From a bacterium A37T11 (GTDB lineage: Bacteria; Bacteroidota; Bacteroidia; Sphingobacteriales; Sphingobacteriaceae): 64,000 nt of DNA. Below the pieces are notes generated by a model, which was given only the letters and a program-made list of their open reading frames with translations, was not told where the DNA came from and searched no databases. Shown here piece by piece: positions 1 through 8,646 of the stretch (the stretch's first letter is position 1; each line of letters opens with the position of its first letter). The stretch is taken from NCBI GenBank assembly GCA_900109895.1, contig FOBR01000011.1, positions 106,053-170,052 of the forward strand, in the 5' to 3' direction. A program made the position numbers and the translations under genes.

Positions 1-363
1 GTGTCCATCTTGCAAACCCCCTTGTTTAGGGTTCGCAATAAAAAGGAAACGATTTACTGTTATAGTGACGAGGAGCGCCAGCTTGCCATTTTAAAGCTAG
101 GCAGTAAACCAGAGATTACGCGTTTTAAAGGTCTGGGTGAAATTTCACCCGAAGAATTTGGCTTATTCATTGGAAAGGATATCCGGCTGGATCCGGTTAT
201 TTTGTCAAAGGACCAGAAGATAAAGCAGCTTTTAGAGTATTACATGGGCAAAAATACGCCCGACAGGCAAAAACATATTGTGAACAATCTGCGCATTGAG
301 GTGGATATAGCCGATGAACAAAAAGCTGCAGACGGCGCACTGAATGAAGACTTAGTGGCCTAA
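1..363 (+). CDS. parE: DNA topoisomerase IV subunit B, C-terminal fragment
   Basis: This is the last 120 residues of a GyrB/ParE-type type II topoisomerase subunit; the gene runs in from the left edge, so the GTG at position 1 is not the true start. The fragment carries the late Toprim motif [12 protein letters not shown] (residues 43-54), conserved in ParE/GyrB proteins and linked to the metal-binding and subunit-interface region. A full gyrB lies at 38.8 kb, and the two sequences differ, so this copy is assigned to the ParE (decatenating) paralogue. The parC partner is not in the window. purU follows 11 nt downstream and may be co-transcribed. Confidence 0.88.
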   Translation: MSILQTPLFRVRNKKETIYCYSDEERQLAILKLGSKPEITRFKGLGEISPEEFGLFIGKDIRLDPVILSKDQKIKQLLEYYMGKNTPDRQKHIVNNLRIEVDIADEQKAADGALNEDLVA

Positions 364-374
364 TTCTGCGCTTT

Positions 375-1214
375 ATGGACCAAACCTTAGTTTTAATTCA
401 ATGCCGGGATGCAGTAGGCCTGGTGTCGCGTATTGCCCAAGTAGTCGCTCAGTATGCACTCAATATTGTGACCATGCGAGAGTATGTGGACGAGGCAACT
501 GATCGTTTTTTTGCAAGAATTGTGTGTGCAGGGGGGGTAAGCAGTGCGGATGAATTTACGCATGAACTGCGCCAAAGTTTGCCAGAAGGGGCTATGGTGC
601 AAGTAAACCCGCCGGCATTAAAAAAGATAGCGGTATTGGTCACGAAGGAGTCTCATTGCCTGGCTGACATTCTGGTGCGTTATTTTTTTCATACTCTGGG
701 TGCAGACGTTTGTTGTGTGGTAGGCAACTATGAAGCGCTGAAAGATTTTACAGAGCGGTTTCAGGTACCCTTTCATTTAGTGAGTCATGAAGGGCGCAGC
801 AAAGACGATTTTGAAAAAGAACTCCATCGGGTTATTCATGCCTACTCGCCTGATTATGTGGTCTTGGCTAAGTTTATGCGTATACTCTCGCCGGTATTTG
901 TTTCGCATTACCGCGGTAGGCTGGTCAATATCCATCATTCATTTTTACCTGCCTTTATAGGGGCAAATCCCTATCGCCAGGCCTATACCCGCGGTGTTAA
1001 ACTTATTGGAGCCACTGCACACTTTGTAACCGATGACCTGGACGAAGGGCCGATCATCGCTCAGGATATTCGGCAAGTGGACCATACCTATACGGCCGAA
1101 GATATGCGCAAGGCGGGGAAAGAGGTGGAAAAAGCTGTTTTAACCAAGGCAATCTCCCTAATCATTGAAGACCGGGTGTTTATCACCGGCAATAAAACTA
1201 TTGTTTTTGGTTAA
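375..1214 (+). CDS. purU: Formyltetrahydrofolate deformylase
   Basis: The 279-residue protein hydrolyses 10-formyltetrahydrofolate to tetrahydrofolate and formate, which balances one-carbon pools and can feed formate to purine synthesis. An N-terminal ACT domain (about residues 4-80, beginning TLVLIQCRDAVGLVSRIA) is followed by a formyltransferase domain. The catalytic-type motif NIHHSFLPAF lies near residue 185 and a DDLDEGPII segment near residue 220; both are typical of PurU. The length matches the family (about 280). It begins 11 nt after parE on the same strand. Its last 17 bases overlap the end of the convergent gene on the minus strand. Confidence 0.95.
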   Translation: MDQTLVLIQCRDAVGLVSRIAQVVAQYALNIVTMREYVDEATDRFFARIVCAGGVSSADEFTHELRQSLPEGAMVQVNPPALKKIAVLVTKESHCLADILVRYFFHTLGADVCCVVGNYEALKDFTERFQVPFHLVSHEGRSKDDFEKELHRVIHAYSPDYVVLAKFMRILSPVFVSHYRGRLVNIHHSFLPAFIGANPYRQAYTRGVKLIGATAHFVTDDLDEGPIIAQDIRQVDHTYTAEDMRKAGKEVEKAVLTKAISLIIEDRVFITGNKTIVFG

Positions 1215-2784
1215 CCGTTTTAAAAGGAATATAGAAGTTACTGACTAAATTATGCTGGTTTCCCAGAATCTGTAGGGCAACTGCTTCCATATGATGGTAT
1301 CCGAAATTAACAGTGTCTGTGTACGCCTTTGAAAATGCAGGCTTAAGCGTGCGGGACATTCGTCTTTTGAAGCTTTCGTTTGCCACGTACAAGGATATAT
1401 TGGCTTGGTTGCCCTGCAATTCATTTAAATGGGCATATGTGGGTGCTTCAGTCAGGAAATGCAAACCTTTAAACTCCTCTTTAAATGTTTTGATAGTACT
1501 GGGCTGGTTGGCACACACCAGCCAGTTATCCACCACCAGGTAATAAGGTCTTTTAAACTCCAGCATCGGGTCGCCGAAGGCATAGTAAAGAATATTTGAA
1601 TGGTTAAACCGTTGAAGCTCGTTGCCTTCCGGACTGCTGATCTTGCTGGCCACCTCCATAAAACTCACCGAATCACGTATACTGACTATGCCGATTTTTT
1701 CGCCGTTATTCAGCGTAATGCTGGCAAATTCATGACCCCAATTGGCTGGCAATTCATCATCCAGCACCAAACCGGTAGAAGCTTTAATCAGGTTTAATTG
1801 TTCATTGATCTGTGATAGCTGCTTGCGTTTTTGGAGCACATGAATGAATTGTTGATGGAAATCCGGATAATTTGACAGGCCAAATATGCTGTAACCAGCC
1901 GTATTTTCAGGAACGACCCTAATGAGCAATTGAGGCACCGGCTGTTGTGATTGAAAAAGGGGCAGGTAGCTGGTGCCTCCGGTATCTAACCGGCTTATGC
2001 CGCTAAACAAGAGAGCTTCTTTTTTAAAATTAAGATCAAGGATGGATGTTCCTGGTAAGTTTTCAAATAATGTTAGCATTCCTTCAGCCTTTCCGCTTTG
2101 AAAATTATGGGCAAAAGAAAAGATCCGATCGTTCATTACATACAGCCGCAAAGCCGCATTATTATTGGATAAATTAGCCTCCGTAATGTCAGTGATGGTA
2201 TTTTTTGACAAATGATCTGCATTTTTACGCAATGCTTCTAAAAGCAGGGGCTTACTAAAACTGGCCAGGAAGGTATTATTTTTCAGGGCAGCATATAGCG
2301 TTTTGTGAAGCTCTGCCAGCTTAAGAACAAAATAGTTTCCGTCAGCATGGGTCTCCATCGTAACCTGTTTTTGCGAAAAACTGTCATTTAATAAATCATA
2401 CGCTTTCATTTCGGTGAGTGAATGATTGACCGGGATATACATTAAAAACTGAATGCAGGTGTCTGCGGGGTGAAACGACAGATAAATATCCTGGCTGGTA
2501 ACATAGGTTTTATAGGCGGCTTTTTTTAAAAAGCGATTTCGCAAAAGGTCTAATTCATTTAGGGTGCTATTACCAGCGATGGCCCTGAAAGGCACATAGT
2601 CTTTAAAGATCGGGTAAAAAGAAGAATCATCCTTAAAAGAGATCAAAAAAGCGGCATCTGCCGGCACCTGATTCAGTACACGGCCGTTTCCATGGTCATT
2701 TTTGCTCAAGCTGGAGAAATAACCTATGGCCGCAGCAATCACTGCAACAAACAAAACAGCCGTAAAAATGATTATTTTTTTCAT
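1198..2784 (-). CDS. Uncharacterised membrane-anchored protein (528 aa)
   Basis: I do not recognise a named family. The first 25 residues form one hydrophobic helix after MKKI, so the protein is probably anchored in the inner membrane with about 500 residues in the periplasm, or is exported. The rest is a mixed alpha/beta sequence without visible catalytic motifs. The segment VPADAAFLISFKD just after the anchor resembles the start of DUF3352-like periplasmic proteins, but this is a loose impression. The gene is convergent with purU (17-nt overlap) and divergent from the DUF423 gene, with about 100 bp between them. Confidence 0.75.
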   Translation of the reverse strand: MKKIIIFTAVLFVAVIAAAIGYFSSLSKNDHGNGRVLNQVPADAAFLISFKDDSSFYPIFKDYVPFRAIAGNSTLNELDLLRNRFLKKAAYKTYVTSQDIYLSFHPADTCIQFLMYIPVNHSLTEMKAYDLLNDSFSQKQVTMETHADGNYFVLKLAELHKTLYAALKNNTFLASFSKPLLLEALRKNADHLSKNTITDITEANLSNNNAALRLYVMNDRIFSFAHNFQSGKAEGMLTLFENLPGTSILDLNFKKEALLFSGISRLDTGGTSYLPLFQSQQPVPQLLIRVVPENTAGYSIFGLSNYPDFHQQFIHVLQKRKQLSQINEQLNLIKASTGLVLDDELPANWGHEFASITLNNGEKIGIVSIRDSVSFMEVASKISSPEGNELQRFNHSNILYYAFGDPMLEFKRPYYLVVDNWLVCANQPSTIKTFKEEFKGLHFLTEAPTYAHLNELQGNQANISLYVANESFKRRMSRTLKPAFSKAYTDTVNFGYHHMEAVALQILGNQHNLVSNFYIPFKTVNQKQ

Positions 2785-2887
2785 TTGTTTTGAACCTGCA
2801 CACAGGCAAAGTTAAAAAAATAGGTGGGTTGGGCTGTATTATCTATTAGGTTTATTATCTTAGCCGTTGGTTAAACAACCTTATTAA

Positions 2888-3274
2888 ATGAACAAACGTA
2901 TCGTATTAATTGCGTCTTTTCTAGGCCTTATAGGTGTTATATTGGGGGCTTTTGGCGCCCATGGTTTGAGCGGAAAGGTAGGTCCTGAGCAGCTGGAAAC
3001 CTGGAAAACTGCTGTAAACTATCATTTTTACCATACATTGGCCTTGCTTTTTTTATCCAAATTTTCCAGGGCCAGAGAAACCCGAATTATTGTAGCTGCC
3101 ATGGCCTTTACCGGCGGCATCCTGTTATTTTGTGGTTCATTATATCTACTTGCTGTAAAAGATTTCCTGGGCATAGCCTGGGCCCATTATTTAGGCCCTG
3201 TAACACCGTTAGGCGGGTTGTTGTTCATCATAGGCTGGGCTTTTTTATTTTTTGCAGCCTTTAAAAACAAATAG
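2888..3274 (+). CDS. DUF423 family small membrane protein (YgdD-like)
   Basis: The protein has 128 residues and four predicted membrane helices. The opening stretch LIGVILGAFGAHGLSG and the following NYHFYHTLALL are characteristic of DUF423 (YgdD/YwdK) inner-membrane proteins, whose function is unknown. The length is normal for the family. It ends 8 nt before priA, so it is probably co-transcribed with it. This arrangement gives no clear hint of a role. Confidence 0.9.
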   Translation: MNKRIVLIASFLGLIGVILGAFGAHGLSGKVGPEQLETWKTAVNYHFYHTLALLFLSKFSRARETRIIVAAMAFTGGILLFCGSLYLLAVKDFLGIAWAHYLGPVTPLGGLLFIIGWAFLFFAAFKNK

Positions 3275-3282
3275 AAAAACGC

Positions 3283-5766
3283 ATGCTTGAACTTCAGCAC
3301 CCTGATGAACGGGAGGGCAGGATTACCTTGTTTGTGGATGTGGTGCTGCCGCTTGCTATTTCTAAAACCTATAGCTACCGGGTACCTTATGAGCTTAGTC
3401 AGCAGGTGGGCATTGGGCGCAGGGTGGTGGTGCAGTTTGGCAAAAGCCGTATTTATACCGCTATTATACTCCATATTTCCCAAAAGGCGCCCGAAAGGTA
3501 TGAGGCAAAATACCTTTTGGATGTGCTGGATGACCAACCCATCGTACGTGAAAAACAATTGGAACTTTGGGAATGGATGTCGGCTTATTATCTCTGTACC
3601 ATTGGTGAGGTCATGAATGCCGCGCTTCCGGCCGCACTGAAATTGGCCAGCGAAACCACCATTAGCGCCAATACTGACCCGGGACAAGGCCGTGATGAAC
3701 TGAACGATAAAGAATACCTCATCATGGATGCACTTGACATTTCGCCGGTACTCAAAATAAGTGATATCGTTAAATTATTGGGGCAAAAAACGGTGTTCCC
3801 TATTATAAAACGGCTGTTTGAAAAGGGTTTTATCCAAATATCAGAAGAACTTGCGGAAAAATATAAACCTCGCGTACGTGCCTTTATTGTGCTTAACTCC
3901 CAGTTTAAAGATCCTGAAACCCTGCCTGCATTATTTGAAGAACTCAATAAAGCACCTAAACAACTGGATGCTTTACTGGCCTATATACAGCTGAGCCGGA
4001 AAAAACTGCTTATTTCCAAAGCCGAGCTACTGGAGGTTAGCGGTTGTGGCTCTTCGGCACTCAAAGCGCTTGTTGATAAAGAAATATTTCTGACCGAAGA
4101 AAGGGAGGTAAGCAGGCTGGCAGGGGAGGAGGTGTTTTTGGAAGCAGCTTTTGAACTGAGCCACGCGCAGCAAAAAGCACTGGATTTAATCGATGTAGCT
4201 TTTAAAGAAAAGCCAGTACTGTTGCATGGTGTAACGGCTTCCGGAAAAACCCAACTCTACATCAGACTGATTGAAAAAGCCATGCAGCAAAATCAAACCG
4301 TGCTTTATTTACTGCCCGAAATTGGTCTCACTACCCAGATCATTGCCAGGCTACGCTTGCATTTTGGCAAGCAAGTGGGTGTTTACCATTCACGCTTTAA
4401 CGATAATGAGCGGGCGGAGGTTTGGCAAAAAATGCTGAATGGTGAATATAAGGTAGTCGTTGGTGCCCGGTCGGCCGTGTTTTTACCATTTTCAGAGCTA
4501 GGGTTGATTATCGTGGATGAAGAGCACGAAACTTCCTATAAACAATATGATCCTGCACCGCGCTACCACGCGCGTGATACCGCCGTTTATTTGGGTCAGC
4601 TGCACGGTGCACAGGTGTTGTTGGGTTCGGCTACCCCCTCTTTAGAGAGTTACTACAACGCAAGGGCAGGCAAATATGGCTTGGTAACGATAACAGAACG
4701 ATTTGGCAAGGCGCAGCTGCCTTCCATGCAGGTGGTAAGTTTGGCTGAAGAACGACAAAAAAATCAAGTGCAGTCATACTTTACAGGCAAGTTGCTTGAG
4801 GAGGTTGGTAAGGCCTTGGAAAAAAAGGAACAGGTTATTCTGTTTCAGAACCGCAGGGGCTTTACCCCGATGCTATTATGCCGTACCTGTGGCTATACCC
4901 CTAAATGCATTCGTTGCGACGTAAGCTTAACATACCATAAAAGCACCAATAAATTGCACTGCCACTATTGCGGCTTTAAAGAAGATGTCATTACAGTGTG
5001 CCCGGCTTGTGGTTCGACGCAAATAGAGAATAAGGGCTTCGGTACAGAGCGCATCGAAGAAGAATTATCCATGCTGCTGCCAAACGCACGCATTGGCAGG
5101 CTTGATCTGGACTCCACCCGGGGAAAACATGGTTTTGAACGTATCCTGGCCGATTTTGATGAGCACCGGCTGGATATTTTGGTGGGTACACAGATGGTAG
5201 CAAAAGGATTGGATTTTGGAAATGTGAGTGTCATAGGCATTATAAATGCGGATACACTTATCAATTATCCGGATTTCAGGGCTTTTGAGCGGGCCTACGC
5301 TTTGCTAGCCCAGGTAGGTGGCAGGGCAGGCCGTCGGGATACTGCAGGCAAGGTCATTATCCAAGCCTATGCCACTGAACACCGCATATTGAAACAAGTA
5401 CTGGCTCACGACTACGACGATATGTTCATGACTGAAGTTACCGAAAGAAAAACGTATAAGTACCCACCTTTTTATCGTATCATTAAAATTGAAGTGAAAC
5501 ACAAAGAGCAGTCGGCTGCTTTTGATGCGGCAAATCGATTGGCACTTCAATTACGACAACTATTGCTGACTGACATACTGGGTCCTGAAACCCCGCTCAT
5601 CAGCAGGGTACGCAATTATTACCTTCACAGCATTATGCTAAAAATAGCGCGCACTGGTATTAGTATAGCCAAGGTAAAAGAAATCGTTCAACAAGCCATC
5701 ACCGATTTTCATACCAATAAAGCCAATAAAGGAACAATTGTGCAGGTAGATGTTGACCCTTTGTAA
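3283..5766 (+). CDS. priA: Primosomal protein N' (replication restart helicase)
   Basis: PriA is a superfamily 2 3'-to-5' DNA helicase that recognises stalled forks and reloads the replicative helicase. The 827-residue sequence has an N-terminal DNA-binding region, a Walker A-type motif (GVTASGKTQLY, around residue 315), a DEEH box (around 411), the motif GSATPSLES (around 450), and a zinc-binding insertion with paired CxxC motifs (about residues 533-577: CRTC, CIRC, CHYC, CPAC). The later GTQMVAKGLDF and GGRAGR motifs complete the helicase core. Length and motif order are normal. It starts 8 nt after the DUF423 gene. Confidence 0.96.
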   Translation: MLELQHPDEREGRITLFVDVVLPLAISKTYSYRVPYELSQQVGIGRRVVVQFGKSRIYTAIILHISQKAPERYEAKYLLDVLDDQPIVREKQLELWEWMSAYYLCTIGEVMNAALPAALKLASETTISANTDPGQGRDELNDKEYLIMDALDISPVLKISDIVKLLGQKTVFPIIKRLFEKGFIQISEELAEKYKPRVRAFIVLNSQFKDPETLPALFEELNKAPKQLDALLAYIQLSRKKLLISKAELLEVSGCGSSALKALVDKEIFLTEEREVSRLAGEEVFLEAAFELSHAQQKALDLIDVAFKEKPVLLHGVTASGKTQLYIRLIEKAMQQNQTVLYLLPEIGLTTQIIARLRLHFGKQVGVYHSRFNDNERAEVWQKMLNGEYKVVVGARSAVFLPFSELGLIIVDEEHETSYKQYDPAPRYHARDTAVYLGQLHGAQVLLGSATPSLESYYNARAGKYGLVTITERFGKAQLPSMQVVSLAEERQKNQVQSYFTGKLLEEVGKALEKKEQVILFQNRRGFTPMLLCRTCGYTPKCIRCDVSLTYHKSTNKLHCHYCGFKEDVITVCPACGSTQIENKGFGTERIEEELSMLLPNARIGRLDLDSTRGKHGFERILADFDEHRLDILVGTQMVAKGLDFGNVSVIGIINADTLINYPDFRAFERAYALLAQVGGRAGRRDTAGKVIIQAYATEHRILKQVLAHDYDDMFMTEVTERKTYKYPPFYRIIKIEVKHKEQSAAFDAANRLALQLRQLLLTDILGPETPLISRVRNYYLHSIMLKIARTGISIAKVKEIVQQAITDFHTNKANKGTIVQVDVDPL

Positions 5767-5804
5767 ACATAATTTATGAATAAAAGCTTTATTTTTAACT
5801 AGCA

Positions 5805-6461
5805 ATGGCCTATAAGTTTGTAGACAATTACCGTGAAAAAGGCGCCAGGAAACAGCTGGTGGAACTATTAAAAAGCAGAGGCATACAAGATAAAGAAGTA
5901 TTACGGGCCATCGGAAAGGTTCCCAGGCATTATTTTTTTGATGAAACCTTTTGGGGCCAGGCCTATAAAGATATTGCCTTTCCCATAGGCCAGGGGCAAA
6001 CCATCTCCCAACCGTATACCGTAGCCTATCAAACCGAACTTTTACAGATAAAGCCCGGCAATAAAGTGCTTGAAATTGGTACCGGATCGGGATACCAGGC
6101 TTGTATCTTGCTTGAACTGGGTGCTGACTTATATACCGTTGAGCGGCAGGAAAGGTTATATGAGCGCACCCGAAAGGTATTGCCCCATATGGGTTACCGC
6201 CCTCATTTCTTTCTGGGAGATGGCTCATTGGGCATTCCGCAACATGCACCCTTCGATAAGATTATTGTCACTGCCGGCGCACCTTTTGTGCCCGAACTGA
6301 TGCTGAAACAACTGCGAATCGGGGGAGTATTGGTCATTCCGGTAGGCAATGAGAAAGAACAAAAGATGGTCACGGTAATTCGTGCCGGGGAGAACGAATA
6401 TGACAAAATAGAACTGGATACCTTTCGTTTTGTGCCGCTGCTTGGTGATCAGGCCTGGTAG
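5805..6461 (+). CDS. pcm: Protein-L-isoaspartate O-methyltransferase
   Basis: This enzyme uses S-adenosylmethionine to methylate isoaspartyl residues in aged proteins, starting their repair. The 218-residue protein has the SAM-binding motif VLEIGTGSGYQACILLELG near residues 88-106, the substrate-side motif QGQTISQPY near residue 66, and the family's IVTAGAPFVP segment near residue 150. The gene starts about 38 bp after priA on the same strand. Nothing looks damaged. Confidence 0.95.
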   Translation: MAYKFVDNYREKGARKQLVELLKSRGIQDKEVLRAIGKVPRHYFFDETFWGQAYKDIAFPIGQGQTISQPYTVAYQTELLQIKPGNKVLEIGTGSGYQACILLELGADLYTVERQERLYERTRKVLPHMGYRPHFFLGDGSLGIPQHAPFDKIIVTAGAPFVPELMLKQLRIGGVLVIPVGNEKEQKMVTVIRAGENEYDKIELDTFRFVPLLGDQAW

Positions 6462-6482
6462 CCGATGTTTTAAACGGGTTTA

Positions 6483-6514
6483 TTGCCACATCCGCCAAAA
6501 ATTAAGTAATTTTG
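6483..6514 (+). promoter_or_regulatory. Predicted Bacteroidota promoter of the HD-PycTM gene
   Basis: TTG at 6483-6485, a 21-nt spacer and TAATTTTG at 6507-6514 match the Bacteroidota -33/-7 consensus (TTG-N19-21-TAnnTTTG). The start codon follows 19 nt after the -7 element, which implies a short leader. Confidence 0.5.
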
Positions 6515-6533
6515 TAAAACTAACAATGCGCTA

Positions 6534-7745
6534 ATGGATTATAGTTTATTGAGCAAAGAAGCTGCTGATTGGGTTAAGTTATACATGGAGGAGCATCACT
6601 CAGCCATCTTGTTATTTCATGATCAGACCCACACCCAGGAAGTAGTGGCAGCAGCCAAAAAAATGGCCATATATTATAAGTTGGATGAAAAAGAAACCTC
6701 CATTGTTACCATTGCAGCCTATTTTCACGATCTGGGATATTTTTCTGGAGAAAGGTTGGATCATGAATTACGGGGGGCTGAACTAGCAGCAAAATATCTG
6801 CACGAAAACGGTTGTGATGAGGTTTTTATTGAAAAGGTAAAAAGTTGTATTTTGGCTACTAAAATACCCCAACACCCGGTTTCTTTACTTGAAAAGATTG
6901 TGTGCGATGCAGATCTTTTCCATTTTGGTAGCGATGATTTTGCCGAACGTAATAAGTTAATGCGAAAAGAGGCATCCTTATGTAGTCACACGGAAATCAA
7001 CAAAGGCCAATGGCGTCAAAATACCATTCAGCTGTTAGAAAACCATCATTTTCAAACGGAATATGGGGTAAAATACCTTGAAGATCAAAAGCAAAAAAAT
7101 ATCAGGAAGTTAAAAGAAAAAATGGATGCACAAGCTACGGTGAAAGAAAATTTGAATGATAAACCCGAAGCTGAAAAAAAAGATAAGAAAAAAAAGGATA
7201 AGGACAATAAATTAAAACAGCCGGAGCGAGGTGTTGAGACTATGTTTCGTACCACTTCTGCCAATAATCAGCGGCTTAGTGACATGGCAGACAATAAAGC
7301 ACATATATTAATTACCGTCAATTCCATTATATTATCGGCCGTTATTGCCTTACTATTAAGAAAGCTGGATAGTAACGAGCACTTAATAGTGCCAACTTTT
7401 ATTTTACTTGCTGTTAGTTTGATAACCATGGTCATAGCCATATTGGCAACCCGGCCAAGCATTCCTGATGGAAAGTTTGTTCCGGGGGAGGTAGCAAAAA
7501 ATAAGGTTAACCTGTTGTTTTTTGGTAATTTTTATCGCATGGAACTTGAACAATATACTCAAGGAATGCTGGAGGTGATGGGTGAGAGAGACCTGTTGTA
7601 TGGAACACTAATTAAAGACGTCTATTCACAAGGCGTAGTATTGGGTAGAAAATACCGGTTGTTGCGGCTGTCTTATAACATTTTTATGTTTGGCCTGATT
7701 ATTTCGGTACTTGCTTATTTTATTGTTACCCTAATTTTTATGTAA
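6534..7745 (+). CDS. HD-domain protein fused to a Pycsar-effector-type membrane domain (PycTM)
   Basis: The 403-residue protein has two parts. Residues 1-190 form an HD phosphohydrolase-like domain with metal-ligand candidates H33, H65-D66 (in YFHDLGY) and D125/D127 (in CDADLFHFG). A lysine-rich charged linker (about 200-232) leads to a C-terminal domain that opens with MFRTTSANNQRLSDMADNKA (237-256) and has three membrane helices at about 258-277, 284-305 and 381-402. That opening and the helix spacing match the PycTM domain (DUF5706) of Pycsar effectors. HD domains often hydrolyse nucleotides or cyclic nucleotides, so the N-terminal part could make or remove the ligand of the membrane part; this is inference. 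There is no uridylate/cytidylate cyclase next to it. A lipoprotein gene follows after 5 nt. Confidence 0.85.
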   Translation: MDYSLLSKEAADWVKLYMEEHHSAILLFHDQTHTQEVVAAAKKMAIYYKLDEKETSIVTIAAYFHDLGYFSGERLDHELRGAELAAKYLHENGCDEVFIEKVKSCILATKIPQHPVSLLEKIVCDADLFHFGSDDFAERNKLMRKEASLCSHTEINKGQWRQNTIQLLENHHFQTEYGVKYLEDQKQKNIRKLKEKMDAQATVKENLNDKPEAEKKDKKKKDKDNKLKQPERGVETMFRTTSANNQRLSDMADNKAHILITVNSIILSAVIALLLRKLDSNEHLIVPTFILLAVSLITMVIAILATRPSIPDGKFVPGEVAKNKVNLLFFGNFYRMELEQYTQGMLEVMGERDLLYGTLIKDVYSQGVVLGRKYRLLRLSYNIFMFGLIISVLAYFIVTLIFM

Positions 7746-7750
7746 AAAAC

Positions 7751-8611
7751 ATGAATTCCCAATTCTTTACATATTTGTTTATAATACCTTTATTTCTCGT
7801 GACAGCTTGTGCCCAGTCTTCTAAAACATCATTTCCCAGCCCTGCCGATTATGACTTGAATAAGCCTGAAAAGTTTATCATGTCCGATGCATTGCATGAA
7901 ATTTCAGGAATTAGCTTTTTTGAAGGTGATCCGTCCGTTATATATGCAGAGCAGGATGAATTGGGTGAATTATACTTCTTTAAATTAGGAGATGCTAAGA
8001 TACAGAAATATAAGTTTGGTAAAAAAGGTGACTATGAAGATGTAGCAATATGCAAGGGCTTTGTGGTTATGTTGCGCAGTGACGGTGTTTTCTTTACATT
8101 TCCCTTTAAAAAAAGCTATGAAAAGGAAGAGGAAGAAACCCATGAATGGCAAGGACTATTGCCTAAAGGGGAGTATGAAAGTATGGCTGTTGGACCGGAT
8201 AATAAGCTTTACGTACTTTGTAAGGATTCAAAAGCCGACAGCAAAAAGAAGGCAATAAGCGGGTATATATTACAGGTTGGAATGGATGGTAGCGTGCATT
8301 TTGAAACTGACTTCACCATCCCTTATTCCCAGATTAAATCATTTGCGAAGTTAAAGAACAAAAACTTTTACCCTTCAGCCATGGGCTGGAACACAAAAAG
8401 GAAGGAGTGGTATGTGGTGGCTTCCATCAATAAATTGCTGGTGGTTACTGACGGCCAGTGGAAGGTAAAAGCAGCATATCCGTTAAACCCCGACTTATTT
8501 AACCAACCAGAAGGACTCGCTTTTGATCAATTTCATAATCTTTATATCAGCAATGAAGGAGGTACAAAAAGTAATTCGGCAACATTGCTGAAATTTGAAA
8601 TAAAGCCCTAG
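7751..8611 (+). CDS. SdiA-regulated-like beta-propeller lipoprotein
   Basis: The 286-residue protein starts with a lipoprotein signal (lipobox LVTAC, Cys20). The mature part has propeller-like repeats with segments such as HEISGISFF, EYESMAVGPDNKLYVLCKD, YPSAMGWN and QPEGLAFDQFHNLYISNEGG. These match the SdiA-regulated / phytase-like propeller family (PF06977-type), which has no settled function. It begins 5 nt after the HD-PycTM gene, so the two are probably one transcription unit, which would link a surface or periplasmic sensor-like protein with the membrane protein. Confidence 0.8.
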   Translation: MNSQFFTYLFIIPLFLVTACAQSSKTSFPSPADYDLNKPEKFIMSDALHEISGISFFEGDPSVIYAEQDELGELYFFKLGDAKIQKYKFGKKGDYEDVAICKGFVVMLRSDGVFFTFPFKKSYEKEEEETHEWQGLLPKGEYESMAVGPDNKLYVLCKDSKADSKKKAISGYILQVGMDGSVHFETDFTIPYSQIKSFAKLKNKNFYPSAMGWNTKRKEWYVVASINKLLVVTDGQWKVKAAYPLNPDLFNQPEGLAFDQFHNLYISNEGGTKSNSATLLKFEIKP

Positions 8612-8646
8612 TTAAGTCGGGCAAAGATTATCAGGGAAATAGTTCT

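Noticed and set aside
3187..3687. A 166-codon minus-strand frame over DUF423 and priA.
   Set aside because: Fully inside well-supported plus-strand genes and without recognisable motifs.
5638..6249. A 203-codon minus-strand frame.
   Set aside because: It lies across the end of priA and most of pcm on the opposite strand, and its sequence has no domain pattern; it is a shadow.
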